Shown: one piece after another, positions 17,860-26,266 of the stretch
Layout of the letters: the number at the start of each line of letters is the position of its first letter
Position numbering within the stretch: the first letter of the stretch is position 1
Source: Idiomarinaceae bacterium HL-53
Lineage (GTDB): Bacteria > Pseudomonadota > Gammaproteobacteria > Enterobacterales > Alteromonadaceae
Reading direction: 5' to 3'
Length of the DNA stretch: 64,000 nt
Assembly: GCA_001458075.1 (NCBI GenBank)
Contig: LN899469.1
Span: forward strand, 1,152,659 to 1,216,658
The notes under the pieces: generated by a model
The model's input: the letters and a program-made list of their open reading frames with translations, nothing else
Database searches by the model: none
What the model was told of the DNA's origin: nothing
Translations under genes and position numbers: made by a program

Positions 17860-19206
17860 ATGACAACAACAAGCGATAACAGAGGTACTTGGGGTTCTAA
17901 ATTAGGCTTTATCTTAGCCGCTTCGGGTTCAGCTGTTGGTTTGGGAGCCATTTGGAAATTCCCCTACACCGCCGGGCAAAACGGAGGTGGTGTTTTCCTT
18001 CTCGTGTATTTAGCCTGTGTATTCACTGTCGGCATCGTCATGATGATGTCGGAAATGATGATTGGCCGAACCGCTAAGAAATCTGCAACTTCCGCTTACA
18101 AAGAGTTAGGTGGAAAACATTGGCGGTTAGCAGGGTGGATCGGGGTTGCTTGTGTATTCCTCATACTTGGCTTCTACTCCGTTGTTGGCGGCTGGACCAT
18201 TGCTTACATTGTTGAAGCGATTCAAGGCGATATTCTTACCACCGACGGCGCTGCGCTGGAAAAGGCGTTCGGCGACTTTATCGGTACGCCGTTTAGCAGT
18301 ATCAGCTATACCTTGATTTTCCTTTTCATGACTGCAGCTATCGTAATAGCAGGTGTGCAATCTGGGATTGAGCGTATTTGTAAGGTACTCATGCCAGCCT
18401 TGTTCATTCTTATGATTTTCCTTGCAGCACGCACGCTCACGCTACCGGGCGCGATGGACGGATTAATCTATTTAGTGACGCCGGATTGGACGAAGTTGAC
18501 AGTGCGGATGGTTCTTGATGCGCTAGGCCTCGCCGTATTCTCGTTGTCGGTAGGTGCCGGCCTGATGTTGGCCTATGGCTCTTACTTACCTAAAGAAACG
18601 AAAATAGTGAATGCTAGTTTATGGATCGGGTTTTTGGCTATTCTCGCGGCCATATTGGCGGGCACCATGATTTTGCCGGCTGTGTTTGCATTCGGTGTTG
18701 ACCCAGCGGCAGGACCCGGCCTGACCTTTATTACGATGCCTGCGTTATTTGCACAGATGGCGGGTGGTCAGATTTTTGCGGTGTTATTCTTCTTCTTGCT
18801 TTTATTTGCGGCGATTACTTCATCAATTTCAATTCTTGAACCGGCGGTCGCGTTCTTAATTGACGAGTTTGGTATTTCACGTAAAATTGCGACCTTCTCC
18901 GTTGCTACTGCAAACTTTGTACTTTTAGGTATTCCTGCGGCGCTCTCATTTAGCCCGTTGGCTGAACACATGATGTTGTTCGGTAAGAACCCATTTGATT
19001 TGATGGACTTCATCGCTTCCAACATGTTGATGCCGTTAGGTGGCATGCTTGCAGCTGTGTTTGTGGGTTGGATTGTGTGGCCACGCATTCGCAATATTCT
19101 TGACGATGAGTGTCCACCATGGTGTGTGCATTTATTCCGTTTTATTGCAGGGGTGCTTTCACCTGCATTGATCGCGGCCGTCACCTACTTCTTGATCTTT
19201 GGTTAA
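17860..19206 (+). CDS. Sodium-dependent symporter of the NSS/SNF family
   Basis: A 448-residue membrane protein of the neurotransmitter:sodium symporter family. The first helix motif WGSKLGFILAASGSAVGLG and the WKFPY signature set the sodium and substrate sites of LeuT-type carriers. About eleven hydrophobic helices follow, fewer than the twelve of LeuT but usual for many bacterial members. It should import amino acids or related amines with sodium; the exact substrate is unknown. It forms its own unit: a palindrome precedes it and a strong terminator follows. Confidence 0.9.
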   Translation: MTTTSDNRGTWGSKLGFILAASGSAVGLGAIWKFPYTAGQNGGGVFLLVYLACVFTVGIVMMMSEMMIGRTAKKSATSAYKELGGKHWRLAGWIGVACVFLILGFYSVVGGWTIAYIVEAIQGDILTTDGAALEKAFGDFIGTPFSSISYTLIFLFMTAAIVIAGVQSGIERICKVLMPALFILMIFLAARTLTLPGAMDGLIYLVTPDWTKLTVRMVLDALGLAVFSLSVGAGLMLAYGSYLPKETKIVNASLWIGFLAILAAILAGTMILPAVFAFGVDPAAGPGLTFITMPALFAQMAGGQIFAVLFFFLLLFAAITSSISILEPAVAFLIDEFGISRKIATFSVATANFVLLGIPAALSFSPLAEHMMLFGKNPFDLMDFIASNMLMPLGGMLAAVFVGWIVWPRIRNILDDECPPWCVHLFRFIAGVLSPALIAAVTYFLIFG

Positions 19207-19227
19207 CTCCCGCGGTTGAAAATTATC

Positions 19228-19256
19228 AAAAAGGGCGAATCAATCGCCCTTTTTTG
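19228..19256 (+). terminator. Terminator after the symporter gene
   Basis: GGGCGA (19233-19238) pairs with TCGCCC (19244-19249) around a short ATCAA loop, extended by an A-run before and a T-run after. A standard rho-independent terminator. Confidence 0.85.
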
Positions 19257-19269
19257 TATCCGAACGATG

Positions 19270-19313
19270 AGGGCGATTGAGATGAGACACTTGGAATCGG
19301 TAGGCGTCGCCCT
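19270..19313 (+). other. Stem-loop with the same arms as the preceding terminator
   Basis: AGGGCGA (19270-19276) is inverted at 19307-19313 as TCGCCCT. Both arms match those of the terminator at 19228-19256, so the four arms could pair in alternative ways. It lies in the leader of the peroxiredoxin gene. Function unknown. Confidence 0.4.
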
Positions 19314-19370
19314 TACGTTTAAAGTAAAGGTTGAATTAAATGTGTCAATTAAAAAAGAGAGGAATTCAAG

Positions 19371-20006
19371 ATGGGATTAAGAATCGGTGATACCGCGCCA
19401 AATTTCGAGATCGAAACAACTCAAGGCAAGATTAACTTTCACGACTGGGCAAAAGGCTCGTGGGTGTTTTTCTTTAGTCACCCAGCAGATTACACACCCG
19501 TTTGTACTACAGAGATGGGTAAGACGGCTAAGTTAGCCCCGGAATTTGCCAAACGAAATGTAAAATGTCTCGGTTTGTCGACGGACACAGTCGAGCAACA
19601 TCAAGGTTGGATCAGCGATGTGAACGACACGCAAGAAACGCTTTTAGAGTTCCCAATTGTTGCGGACAAAGAACGCAAAGTTGCTGAACTTTACGACATG
19701 ATTCACCCAAATGAGGATCAGAACGCGACAATACGCTCTGTATTTATCGTGGATCCAAATCACAAAATTCGTCTAATAATGACCTATCCGATGACCGTGG
19801 GCCGTAACTTCGACGAGATTCTTCGCGTGATTGATGCTTTGCAAACCACTGATAAGCAGGAAGTAGCGTGCCCAGCGGATTGGCGCCCTGGCGACGAAGT
19901 GATTATTCGCCCTACCGTGAGCAATGAAGCGGCGAAAGAAAAATTCCCGCAAGGCTGGCGCGAGCTGCGCCCCTATCTTCGTTTCACCAATATCGAGCGT
20001 AGCTAA
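19371..20006 (+). CDS. 1-Cys (Prx6-type) peroxiredoxin
   Basis: A 211-residue peroxiredoxin with the active-site motif HPADYTPVCTTE, peroxidatic Cys at residue 45. The long C-terminal arm with VACPADWRPGDEVIIRPTV is typical of the Prx6 group, where there is usually no separate resolving cysteine; a second Cys sits in that arm here. The enzyme reduces hydrogen peroxide and organic peroxides in the cytoplasm. AGAGAGGAA precedes the ATG. A REP-like palindrome begins right behind its stop codon. Confidence 0.93.
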   Translation: MGLRIGDTAPNFEIETTQGKINFHDWAKGSWVFFFSHPADYTPVCTTEMGKTAKLAPEFAKRNVKCLGLSTDTVEQHQGWISDVNDTQETLLEFPIVADKERKVAELYDMIHPNEDQNATIRSVFIVDPNHKIRLIMTYPMTVGRNFDEILRVIDALQTTDKQEVACPADWRPGDEVIIRPTVSNEAAKEKFPQGWRELRPYLRFTNIERS

Positions 20007-20007
20007 C

Positions 20008-20042
20008 CAAATTGGGGTCAGATTAAAAAGTGATTTGACCCC
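20008..20042. repeat. REP-like palindrome, copy 2
   Basis: TTGGGGTCAGAT (20012-20023) is followed by the imperfect inverse ATTTGACCCCA (20032-20042). Like copy 1, it sits directly after a stop codon in the context TAAC[A/C]AAATTGGGGTCAGATT. It ends 3 bases before the converging tag stop codon and has TTTT on its right side, so it may also help terminate transcription. Confidence 0.75.
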
Positions 20043-20045
20043 ATT

Positions 20046-20711
20046 TTAGTTGAGGGACATTGATAGAATTCTGGAGAGGTGGCTGTAGGGCAGTTTCGTT
20101 TCTAGGTGCCAAGTGTTAAATACGTCTTGGATTTGCATTAAGCCACGCTTTGAGCTTGGGTTTGCGTCGATGAGTTGGTGGTTTGTGAGTGCTGCGAGTA
20201 CATCAGGTGAGGTAATGAATCCGTCCCACCCTTGCATACGCAAAAAGTATTGCGCCGACGCGCCACCAAGACGATCGCCATACTTTTTAAAATACAGCAG
20301 TAAGCCGGCCTGATCTGACGAAGGCCATTGCGCTAAAAACTCACCAAAACTCCCGTGCTCTTCGCACACTTCCATAATGAAACGAGCATTATTCGGAACG
20401 GTCGCAATTTTCTGCATATTGCGCACAATCCGTTCGTCTTTCGCAAGTTGCTCTAATATTTCAGGCGGTACTTGCTGCCAGTAGCGAGGGTGAAAGCCTT
20501 TAAAAGCCTCTTCAAAACCGGCCCATTTGTTCTCAATAATACGCCAAACAAAACCGGCGCGAAAAACGCACTTGGTGATGTCGGACAAGAATCTATCATC
20601 TGTTTTTGCGCGAATTTTTTCCGGTGTGGCAACAACGGGTAAGCGTTCGTTTACCGCACGTTTTGAGCCCTTGCGCTGCACAGCAAGTTCGTAGAAGTGT
20701 TTAAATTTCAC
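20046..20711 (-). CDS. DNA-3-methyladenine glycosylase I family protein (divergent Tag)
   Basis: A 221-residue protein of the adenine-glycosylase (Tag) fold, suggested by the segment FLSDITKCVFRAGFVWRIIENK and AGFEEAFKGFHP, which align with the catalytic-core helices of Tag, and the later FLRMQGWDGFIT. Canonical Tag enzymes start with a Cys-containing zinc-binding segment and end with a His-containing one; these are not visible here, so this belongs to a divergent subgroup. It would excise alkylated bases as the first step of base-excision repair. The substrate range is uncertain. Confidence 0.7.
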   Translation of the reverse strand: MKFKHFYELAVQRKGSKRAVNERLPVVATPEKIRAKTDDRFLSDITKCVFRAGFVWRIIENKWAGFEEAFKGFHPRYWQQVPPEILEQLAKDERIVRNMQKIATVPNNARFIMEVCEEHGSFGEFLAQWPSSDQAGLLLYFKKYGDRLGGASAQYFLRMQGWDGFITSPDVLAALTNHQLIDANPSSKRGLMQIQDVFNTWHLETKLPYSHLSRILSMSLN

Positions 20712-20852
20712 TATTCAACCCTTTCTTTAATGAACACGTTGAGTGTAACGGGAATTCCGTTTGTCATGCCAGTGTCCCGCTAGTCATATTTTTACCTATT
20801 CGAGCAACAAGGTGTTTATGATGGCATTCTCGACTCAAAAGGAGTGTTTGCT

Positions 20853-22442
20853 ATGAAAGCTATATATACCTTGTTTAGTGTGAGTTTGTTCACAAGTATT
20901 TGGTTTAACGTTGCACAATCGTCTGAGCTGGAGGGCATTTGGCGCGGCCCTATGGAAATTCAACCAGGTGTAAATATTGTTATTGGAGTTCGTATTGAGA
21001 GCGACCAACTGTTTTTAGAGAGCCCTAATCAAGGCATGTTTGATCGCGAGCCGACCTCGTTTGAAGTGACCGATGAGCAAGTAAGTTTCACCGATGAAGG
21101 ACTCAGTGCGTCCTTTTCAGGCTCTTTAGAGGGTGGCGTGCTAAAAGGGGAGTTTCAACAAGGGCGAACTTACGAACTCAACCTGACAAAGCTTGATGAG
21201 CAAGCACTGGTGCGTATGGAAGCTTATGAGGGGCAATACGCTGGAGACCTTGTACTTAACGGGAGAACTTCATTGCCTTTAGTCTTGCATATCGTGGTCG
21301 TGAATGACGGGTATCTCGCGACGCTCGACAGTCCCGCACAACAAAGTTTTGGTATTCCGATAACTGAATTAGATGTGTCGGCAGAAGCTTTGAGTTTCGA
21401 GTCGCCGATGATTCAGGCGAGCTATGAAAGCACCTTTAATGGTGAGCTTTACGAAGGTCGATTTTTACAAGGGCAAGCCAGAACGCTCAATTTAAAAAAG
21501 CTCCAACGCGGTGAGCCTCACACCGCGCAAACAAATGAACCTGAGGTAGGTGCTTACGGCGGAGCCGTCGCCGTGTTGAATGGAAGCGAAGTAGATTATG
21601 AATACTTCGCTAATCACAGTTCTGAAACTCAGTATGAAATAGGCTCTGTAACGAAAACTATGGTGAGTTATATACTCGCACAAGCGCTCGTTGCTGAGCA
21701 AGTGACTGAGCAAACGAAAATTACCGAAATTTGGCCCGGTGCAATGTCGTCGCCAACACTCATTGATCTGGCAACACACTTCAGTGGGTTACCGCGGTTG
21801 CCTCACGATCTATTGAGTACCGCAGACATAAACAATCCCTATCAACACTATGACGCTGAAATGCTGGCTGAGGCACTGCGAACTACAGAGGCGGGCGAAC
21901 CTGTGTATGAATATTCAAACTTCGGTTATGGTGTCTTAGCTGAGGCGCTTGCCGCGATTGCAATTAAGCCCTTTGCAACTTTGCTAAATGAATCAGTTTT
22001 TCAGCCACTAGACATGCAAAATAGCTACGTAGCATTGCACGGGCAGAGTGGCGTTAACGCCCTGGCGCAAGGGCATTCTGTGACCGACGCAGTACCAGCG
22101 TGGACATTCGATGCACTCGCTGGCGCCGGCGCGGTTGTTGCAACACTGCCTGATATGGTGAAGTATGTGCGTGCTATGCAAGCAGCCTGGGCTGCGCAAA
22201 CGCCGCTAGCAAAGCGCTTGCTTACACCCATTGAATCGCTCGGTGGCAATACGCAGCAGGCGCTTGGCTGGATTATTGCAACGGATCCGGAAGGAAAATC
22301 CTATGCTTGGCACAATGGACAAACTGCGGGCTTCAGTAGTTTTGTTGCCTTCTACCTTGATGGCTCAAAAGCAGTTGTGGTACTGAACAACCAAGCCATA
22401 AATGTAAATGATTTCGCACTGAGAAAGCTATTCAATGATTGA
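20853..22442 (+). CDS. Exported beta-lactamase-fold serine hydrolase
   Basis: A 529-residue protein with a signal peptide (ending near AQSSE). Residues 25-210 form two similar beta-rich modules (each with an ARTLNLKKL/RTYELNLTKL-type end). The C-terminal half is a class C beta-lactamase/penicillin-binding-protein domain with SVTK (Ser265, Lys268), YSN (Tyr354) and HNGQTAGF as the third motif. Such enzymes are peptidases or esterases acting on envelope or external substrates; a true beta-lactamase role cannot be assumed. AAAGGAG precedes the ATG at 20853. The gene overlaps the sensor kinase gene by 8 bases, linking the enzyme with that regulator. Confidence 0.85.
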   Translation: MKAIYTLFSVSLFTSIWFNVAQSSELEGIWRGPMEIQPGVNIVIGVRIESDQLFLESPNQGMFDREPTSFEVTDEQVSFTDEGLSASFSGSLEGGVLKGEFQQGRTYELNLTKLDEQALVRMEAYEGQYAGDLVLNGRTSLPLVLHIVVVNDGYLATLDSPAQQSFGIPITELDVSAEALSFESPMIQASYESTFNGELYEGRFLQGQARTLNLKKLQRGEPHTAQTNEPEVGAYGGAVAVLNGSEVDYEYFANHSSETQYEIGSVTKTMVSYILAQALVAEQVTEQTKITEIWPGAMSSPTLIDLATHFSGLPRLPHDLLSTADINNPYQHYDAEMLAEALRTTEAGEPVYEYSNFGYGVLAEALAAIAIKPFATLLNESVFQPLDMQNSYVALHGQSGVNALAQGHSVTDAVPAWTFDALAGAGAVVATLPDMVKYVRAMQAAWAAQTPLAKRLLTPIESLGGNTQQALGWIIATDPEGKSYAWHNGQTAGFSSFVAFYLDGSKAVVVLNNQAINVNDFALRKLFND

Positions 22443-23526
22443 AAGTCGTTTTTATCCCATATATCAAGGAGCCGGGTGGAGCCTGCTTTATGCCGTCATA
22501 ATCGGCTCCCTATATTTTAACCCGGCGTTTACGCCTTTAGAGTTCCTTTTTGCCTTTGTTCTTATTATGAGTGCAGCTTGCTATTCGCATTTCATGCGTG
22601 TTGGCTTTAAACGCTGGTTAAAAGCAAAGAGCCTGGTGTTACAAATTCTATATTTTGCTTTCAATGCGGCCGTTGGTGCGAGCATGGCAGGCTGCCTCTT
22701 GTTTGTAAGTGTTTACTTACTTTCTCGACTCGGTGTTCTTGACCCTTTTGTACCTGGGCAGCTTCATTTCGTATTTCAGCAAGTGTTCATTGGTAATGCT
22801 TTCAACATGTTAATCGCGCTCATCATGTGGAGCGCATTCTATTTAATTATCACGAAAGCTAGGCAGCTAAGGGATACCGGTGAGGCACTTGCAAGTAGCC
22901 AACTCGCCACACTGGCTCAGCAGCTAAACCCGCATTTTTTATTTAATATGCTAAACAACATTCGTGCACTCATTCTCGAAAACCCGGAACGCGCACGTGA
23001 CTCACTTGCGCGGCTGGCAGATATGCTTAGATATAGTTTGCAAAGCCATGAAAGTAGTGAAGTCAGTGTTGCACAAGAGTTAAACATGGTGAATGAATAT
23101 ATCGAGCTATGTAAGATCCAGTTTGAAGATCGGTTACAGCTCGACGTGCAGGTGCCGGCAGCTCTTGAACGAGCCCTGATGCCAAGGATGATTTTACAAC
23201 TTTGTGTTGAGAACGCCATTAAGCATGGAATTGCGAAAAGAACGGAAGGTGGCTGTATTAGTATTCGTATGCGAGAACTCGAAGGGCAATGGTATGAAAT
23301 TTTTGTCGAAAATCCTTGCCCAATTCAGGAAGCTTCTGAGAACGCGAAAGAGCGAAGTTCAATGCATATTGGCCTAAAGAATATACGTGAGCGCCTCTCA
23401 CTGCTGTATGGTAGCGCGGAACTGCAATTGAGCTTTAAAGACATACCGCACGCAGATTACCGAATCGCAACAACTTATCTGTCGCTACCACTCAGGTGCG
23501 CCTTAGAAGAGGGAGGGCTCGCATGA
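22435..23526 (+). CDS. LytS-family membrane sensor histidine kinase
   Basis: A 363-residue protein with about four membrane helices in the first 140 residues, then a His_kinase domain with QQLNPHFLFNMLNNIRALI split here as NPHFLFNMLNN (His167 the phosphate acceptor), and an ATPase domain with ENAIKHG and GLKNIRERL. No extracellular sensing domain is apparent, so the signal is probably read within or near the membrane. It should phosphorylate the LytTR regulator encoded immediately after, whose ATG overlaps its TGA. Its own ATG overlaps the hydrolase gene. Confidence 0.92.
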   Translation: MIESRFYPIYQGAGWSLLYAVIIGSLYFNPAFTPLEFLFAFVLIMSAACYSHFMRVGFKRWLKAKSLVLQILYFAFNAAVGASMAGCLLFVSVYLLSRLGVLDPFVPGQLHFVFQQVFIGNAFNMLIALIMWSAFYLIITKARQLRDTGEALASSQLATLAQQLNPHFLFNMLNNIRALILENPERARDSLARLADMLRYSLQSHESSEVSVAQELNMVNEYIELCKIQFEDRLQLDVQVPAALERALMPRMILQLCVENAIKHGIAKRTEGGCISIRMRELEGQWYEIFVENPCPIQEASENAKERSSMHIGLKNIRERLSLLYGSAELQLSFKDIPHADYRIATTYLSLPLRCALEEGGLA

Positions 23527-24218
23527 AAGTTGCCATTGTTGATGATAGCCGTTTAGCTAGGCTTGAGTTAAAAGAACAACTAAAGGCCTGCGTGCCAAGT
23601 GCGGAAATAGTAGGCGAGGCCGATTCGGTGGTAACAGCACTCGCGCTTTTAGAGGAACACTCGATCGATCTCGTTTTGTTAGACATTGATTTACCAGATG
23701 GAAACGGTTTTGACGTGTTAACGCAGGTGGCTAGGGTTCCGCAAGTTATTTTCGTGACCGCCTTCGATGAATATGCGATTCAGTCTTTTGAATTCAACGC
23801 ATTAGACTACTTGATGAAGCCGGTTCGAACTGAGCGCCTCCAAAAAGCACTCGCGAAGGTACAAGAGGAAACGCCTCAGAAACTGTCGCCAGAGCAGCGA
23901 ATTTTCATTAAAGATGGAGAACGTTGTTACTTCGTGTCTGTAAGCGAAGTACTCGCGTTTGAAGCCATGGGTAATTACACCCGCGTACACTTAAAGAAAG
24001 GGACTCCCGCTGTCTATCGACCTCTGAGAAATATCGAAGAGCGTATCGACGGTCATTTGTTTCTGCGCGCAAACCGCAGCTGGTTGGTGAACTCGCAATT
24101 CATCGAACATATTGAGCCAGCGCTAAGCGGTGGCTTCGACGTAAAGCTCAGTAATGGCACGGAAGTCTCAATTTCAAAGCGACAAGCTGCAGAGTTTAAA
24201 CGCCACTGGTCGCTTTAG
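23523..24218 (+). CDS. LytTR-family response regulator
   Basis: A 231-residue regulator. The receiver domain (about 1-120) has the acidic pair at residues 7-8, the phosphorylation site Asp54 in LLDIDLPDG and the conserved Thr and Lys of VTAFDEYA and LMKPV. The C-terminal LytTR DNA-binding domain starts around residue 130 (FIKDGERCYFV, MGNYTRVHL, NRSWLVN). It should act as the partner of the LytS-type kinase. GAGGGAGGG precedes the ATG at 23523, which overlaps the kinase TGA. The targets are unknown; the hydrolase gene in the same operon is the obvious candidate. Confidence 0.93.
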   Translation: MKVAIVDDSRLARLELKEQLKACVPSAEIVGEADSVVTALALLEEHSIDLVLLDIDLPDGNGFDVLTQVARVPQVIFVTAFDEYAIQSFEFNALDYLMKPVRTERLQKALAKVQEETPQKLSPEQRIFIKDGERCYFVSVSEVLAFEAMGNYTRVHLKKGTPAVYRPLRNIEERIDGHLFLRANRSWLVNSQFIEHIEPALSGGFDVKLSNGTEVSISKRQAAEFKRHWSL

Positions 24219-25169
24219 CTAAATATTGATGAGCACAAACCCAATACCAATGCGGTTTTGTTTGTGATTGTAATCAATCATGGATTCGCCGTAGCCACTG
24301 AAAAGCTGTAAGTGCACACGCACGCCGTCGGGCTTGTTCGGAATTAAGGGATGGGTGATGTCTAACTGCCAGTTTCCCTTTTTGAGCGAGTATTCTGGTG
24401 AGGTACGTGTGAGCGCAACACTTGTGTCGTTGAAAAGTCCTGTAAGTACGCTTTCTACATTCCCTCTAAAATTGGTGAGATCGGGGTTGTCGTTGTCATC
24501 GATCGGTTCATTCACGCGTGTTTTGTATGTAGTTTCAAATAAGAAGTTTGAAAGTTGAATTACGCCACCCACGTGCCAATAATTCCAGCTTCGAGACAAA
24601 GGTTCACTCTGATCGTTAGACTCATGGGCTAATCCCACCTTGAGCATGCGTAGACGCCATTTACCCGGAATAATGTCGTAATTGGGCGCTACCGGAACCA
24701 CGTAAAAAACATCGGGGTTATGATCGGTGCTGCGAAATGGTGCGGATTGATCGGAGTTCCATGCCTGCCACAGTGAGGTTTGCGTATAGGCAACCCAAAG
24801 GTCAGCGTTGGGTAAGAAGAAATCCTCCAAAATTTTTGTTCTAAAAGAAAGCTGAATTTTTACTTCATGATCTTCATATTGTGGGAGTTCGGTGGCTTCA
24901 CCTCGGGTAGGGCTGTTCGGTACCTGATTCACACTATCTGTGTAGTGATAAGGAAGAACATAATTCGGACGATAGGTTCGTAAGGTGAACGTGCCTCTTT
25001 TCAATGGTTCGCCTAGCTCCCAAAATTGCTCTACTAATTGAGCTGTTGGTGAAGACCATGTCGGGTCGCTTTGCGCCTCTTCACTCTCTTCATTTTGAGC
25101 GAGGGTTGGTGCGATGTATGCGAGAAGGAAAAGAAGAGCGAGTTGTTTAGCGAATGAGGAAGGCGTCAT
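24219..25169 (-). CDS. pldA: Outer-membrane phospholipase A
   Basis: A 316-residue barrel enzyme with a signal peptide ending in TLAQ. The catalytic residues of OMPLA are readable: His182 and Ser184 in GLAHESND, and Asn196 twelve residues after the serine, the same spacing as His142-Ser144-Asn156 in E. coli. The end GYGESMIDYNHKQNRIGIGF is also typical. OMPLA dimerises with calcium and hydrolyses phospholipids that have reached the outer leaflet. Its stop abuts the converging response-regulator stop with no spacer. Confidence 0.93.
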   Translation of the reverse strand: MTPSSFAKQLALLFLLAYIAPTLAQNEESEEAQSDPTWSSPTAQLVEQFWELGEPLKRGTFTLRTYRPNYVLPYHYTDSVNQVPNSPTRGEATELPQYEDHEVKIQLSFRTKILEDFFLPNADLWVAYTQTSLWQAWNSDQSAPFRSTDHNPDVFYVVPVAPNYDIIPGKWRLRMLKVGLAHESNDQSEPLSRSWNYWHVGGVIQLSNFLFETTYKTRVNEPIDDNDNPDLTNFRGNVESVLTGLFNDTSVALTRTSPEYSLKKGNWQLDITHPLIPNKPDGVRVHLQLFSGYGESMIDYNHKQNRIGIGFVLINI

Positions 25170-25214
25170 GTTTAGTGTCCGTTTAAACCCTGCAAAAAAT
25201 ATTTTTTCACTTTA

Positions 25215-25241
25215 AACCCTTTCGCTTATCAATACGACTAA
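25215..25241 (+). promoter_or_regulatory. Possible ECF sigma autoregulated promoter
   Basis: AACCC (25215-25219) and CGACTAA (25235-25241) lie ahead of the sigma-factor remnant and resemble the AAC / CGTC-type -35 and -10 elements used by many ECF sigma factors for their own operon. The match is loose, and the sigma gene is broken. Confidence 0.3.
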
Positions 25242-25277
25242 TGTTTTAGCAAGCAAATGCAAAGAGAAAGTAATTGA

Positions 25278-25612
25278 GTGATTGAAGAGCAGCCGATAGC
25301 AAACGCCCAAAGTGGAGACAAAGATGCCTTCAAGGCACTCTATGAGAAACATAGTGCAAGTGTATTTCGCGTGTGTATGCGCTTACTTTACCGTCGTGCT
25401 CTTGCAGAAGAGGCGACTCAAGAGGTTTTTGTGAAAGTCTGGCAGCAACTCCCCAACTTCGATGGTCATTCGAAGTTGGCGACATGGATTTATCGAATTG
25501 CAGTGAATACTGCGATCGATCTGTTGAGAAAAAATCGTATGAGCGAGGCTGAGTTGCCCAACAGTGAAATGATTCAGGAACCGATAGGCGGCGTGCTCGG
25601 CGAAGAGGAAAT
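25278..25612 (+). pseudogene. Truncated ECF sigma factor (region 2 only)
   Basis: Residues 1-95 are a normal ECF sigma-70 region 2: AFKALYEKHSASVFRVC, EEATQEVFVKVWQQL and LATWIYRIAVNTAIDLLRKNR. After about residue 110 (GGVLGEEE) the expected region 4, the -35-binding helix-turn-helix, is missing; the frame instead runs out of phase into the anti-sigma gene and stops at 25643. The open frame is only 121 codons, against about 180-200 for ECF factors. A deletion of roughly 200 bases removing region 4 and the anti-sigma start explains this best. It cannot be a working sigma factor. Confidence 0.8.
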
Positions 25613-25987
25613 GTTAATCTCGACCAAGCTATTGAAGCTTTGAAACAGCGTGAAGAATCGACGCCCGAGCTATGGGAAGAAATTGAGAACCGGCTAGAAC
25701 CGAGAAATAGCCCCTCCCTCTATCGGCACTGGTATGCATTTGCGGCACTGGTGCCCGTGTTCGTGTTTCTTGTGATGTTCGCGGGCATTAACCGAGATAA
25801 TTCACCCATACGCAACGAGCTTTAGCCCCAGCGACCGAGCTACCTGCTGACAACGCAGCAGCTGCAGGCCGAAATTCAGCGTGTGGCCAAGAACATACAG
25901 CAGGAAACTCGAGTCGGTTTTGGCGACTTCGACTTTCAAAAAGAGCAATTTGAAAAGGCGGTTGGTTCGTTAGAGCGACCACTGTGA
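25607..25987 (+). pseudogene. Anti-sigma factor remnant with internal TAG
   Basis: In the frame shifted from the sigma fragment one can read NLDQAIEALKQREESTPELW, then a membrane helix (WYAFAALVPVFVFLVMFAGI), then a TAG at 25823-25825. Reading on in the same frame gives SYLLTTQQLQAEIQRVAKNI and the gene-like segment up to a TGA at 25985. The layout, a short N-terminal segment, one membrane helix and a C-terminal tail, fits the membrane anti-sigma partners of ECF factors. No start codon precedes the first block, and both ends appear to be deletion junctions. Function is inferred from context and topology only. Confidence 0.65.
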
Positions 25988-26196
25988 ATGGCGAGGTAAT
26001 GTTAAAGTTTTTGTCGGAAGTGAGCGCGAGCTTTTCAATTAATGGTCACGGTGGCCGTATCGTAAACAGATTGAGTAACGATGAGGTTCGCCGCGATCGT
26101 TATGGGCCTGGCAGCTCCCTAGAATTCTCTTTGGGCACAGGTGCCGGCAAAGTAGAGATTGAAACAGTGAACGGTGAAATAACCCTAGAAAACTAA
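25978..26196 (+). pseudogene. DUF4097-family C-terminal fragment
   Basis: Reading from TTVNGEVMLKF, the fragment gives SASFSINGHGGRI, RYGPGSSLEFSLGTGAGKVE and ends IETVNGEITLEN. These repeated TVNG/NG turns are the pattern of DUF4097 beta-helix proteins, which are commonly encoded with ECF sigma/anti-sigma pairs. Only the last 70 residues of a protein that normally has more than 200 remain, without signal peptide or start. It is the third broken piece of one former operon. Confidence 0.7.
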
Positions 26197-26266
26197 TCAC
26201 TATTGCATTTGTCATGGATTGGTTCTATCGTGCGCAGCGTAAAGATTTTTTAAATGGCTACGCATT

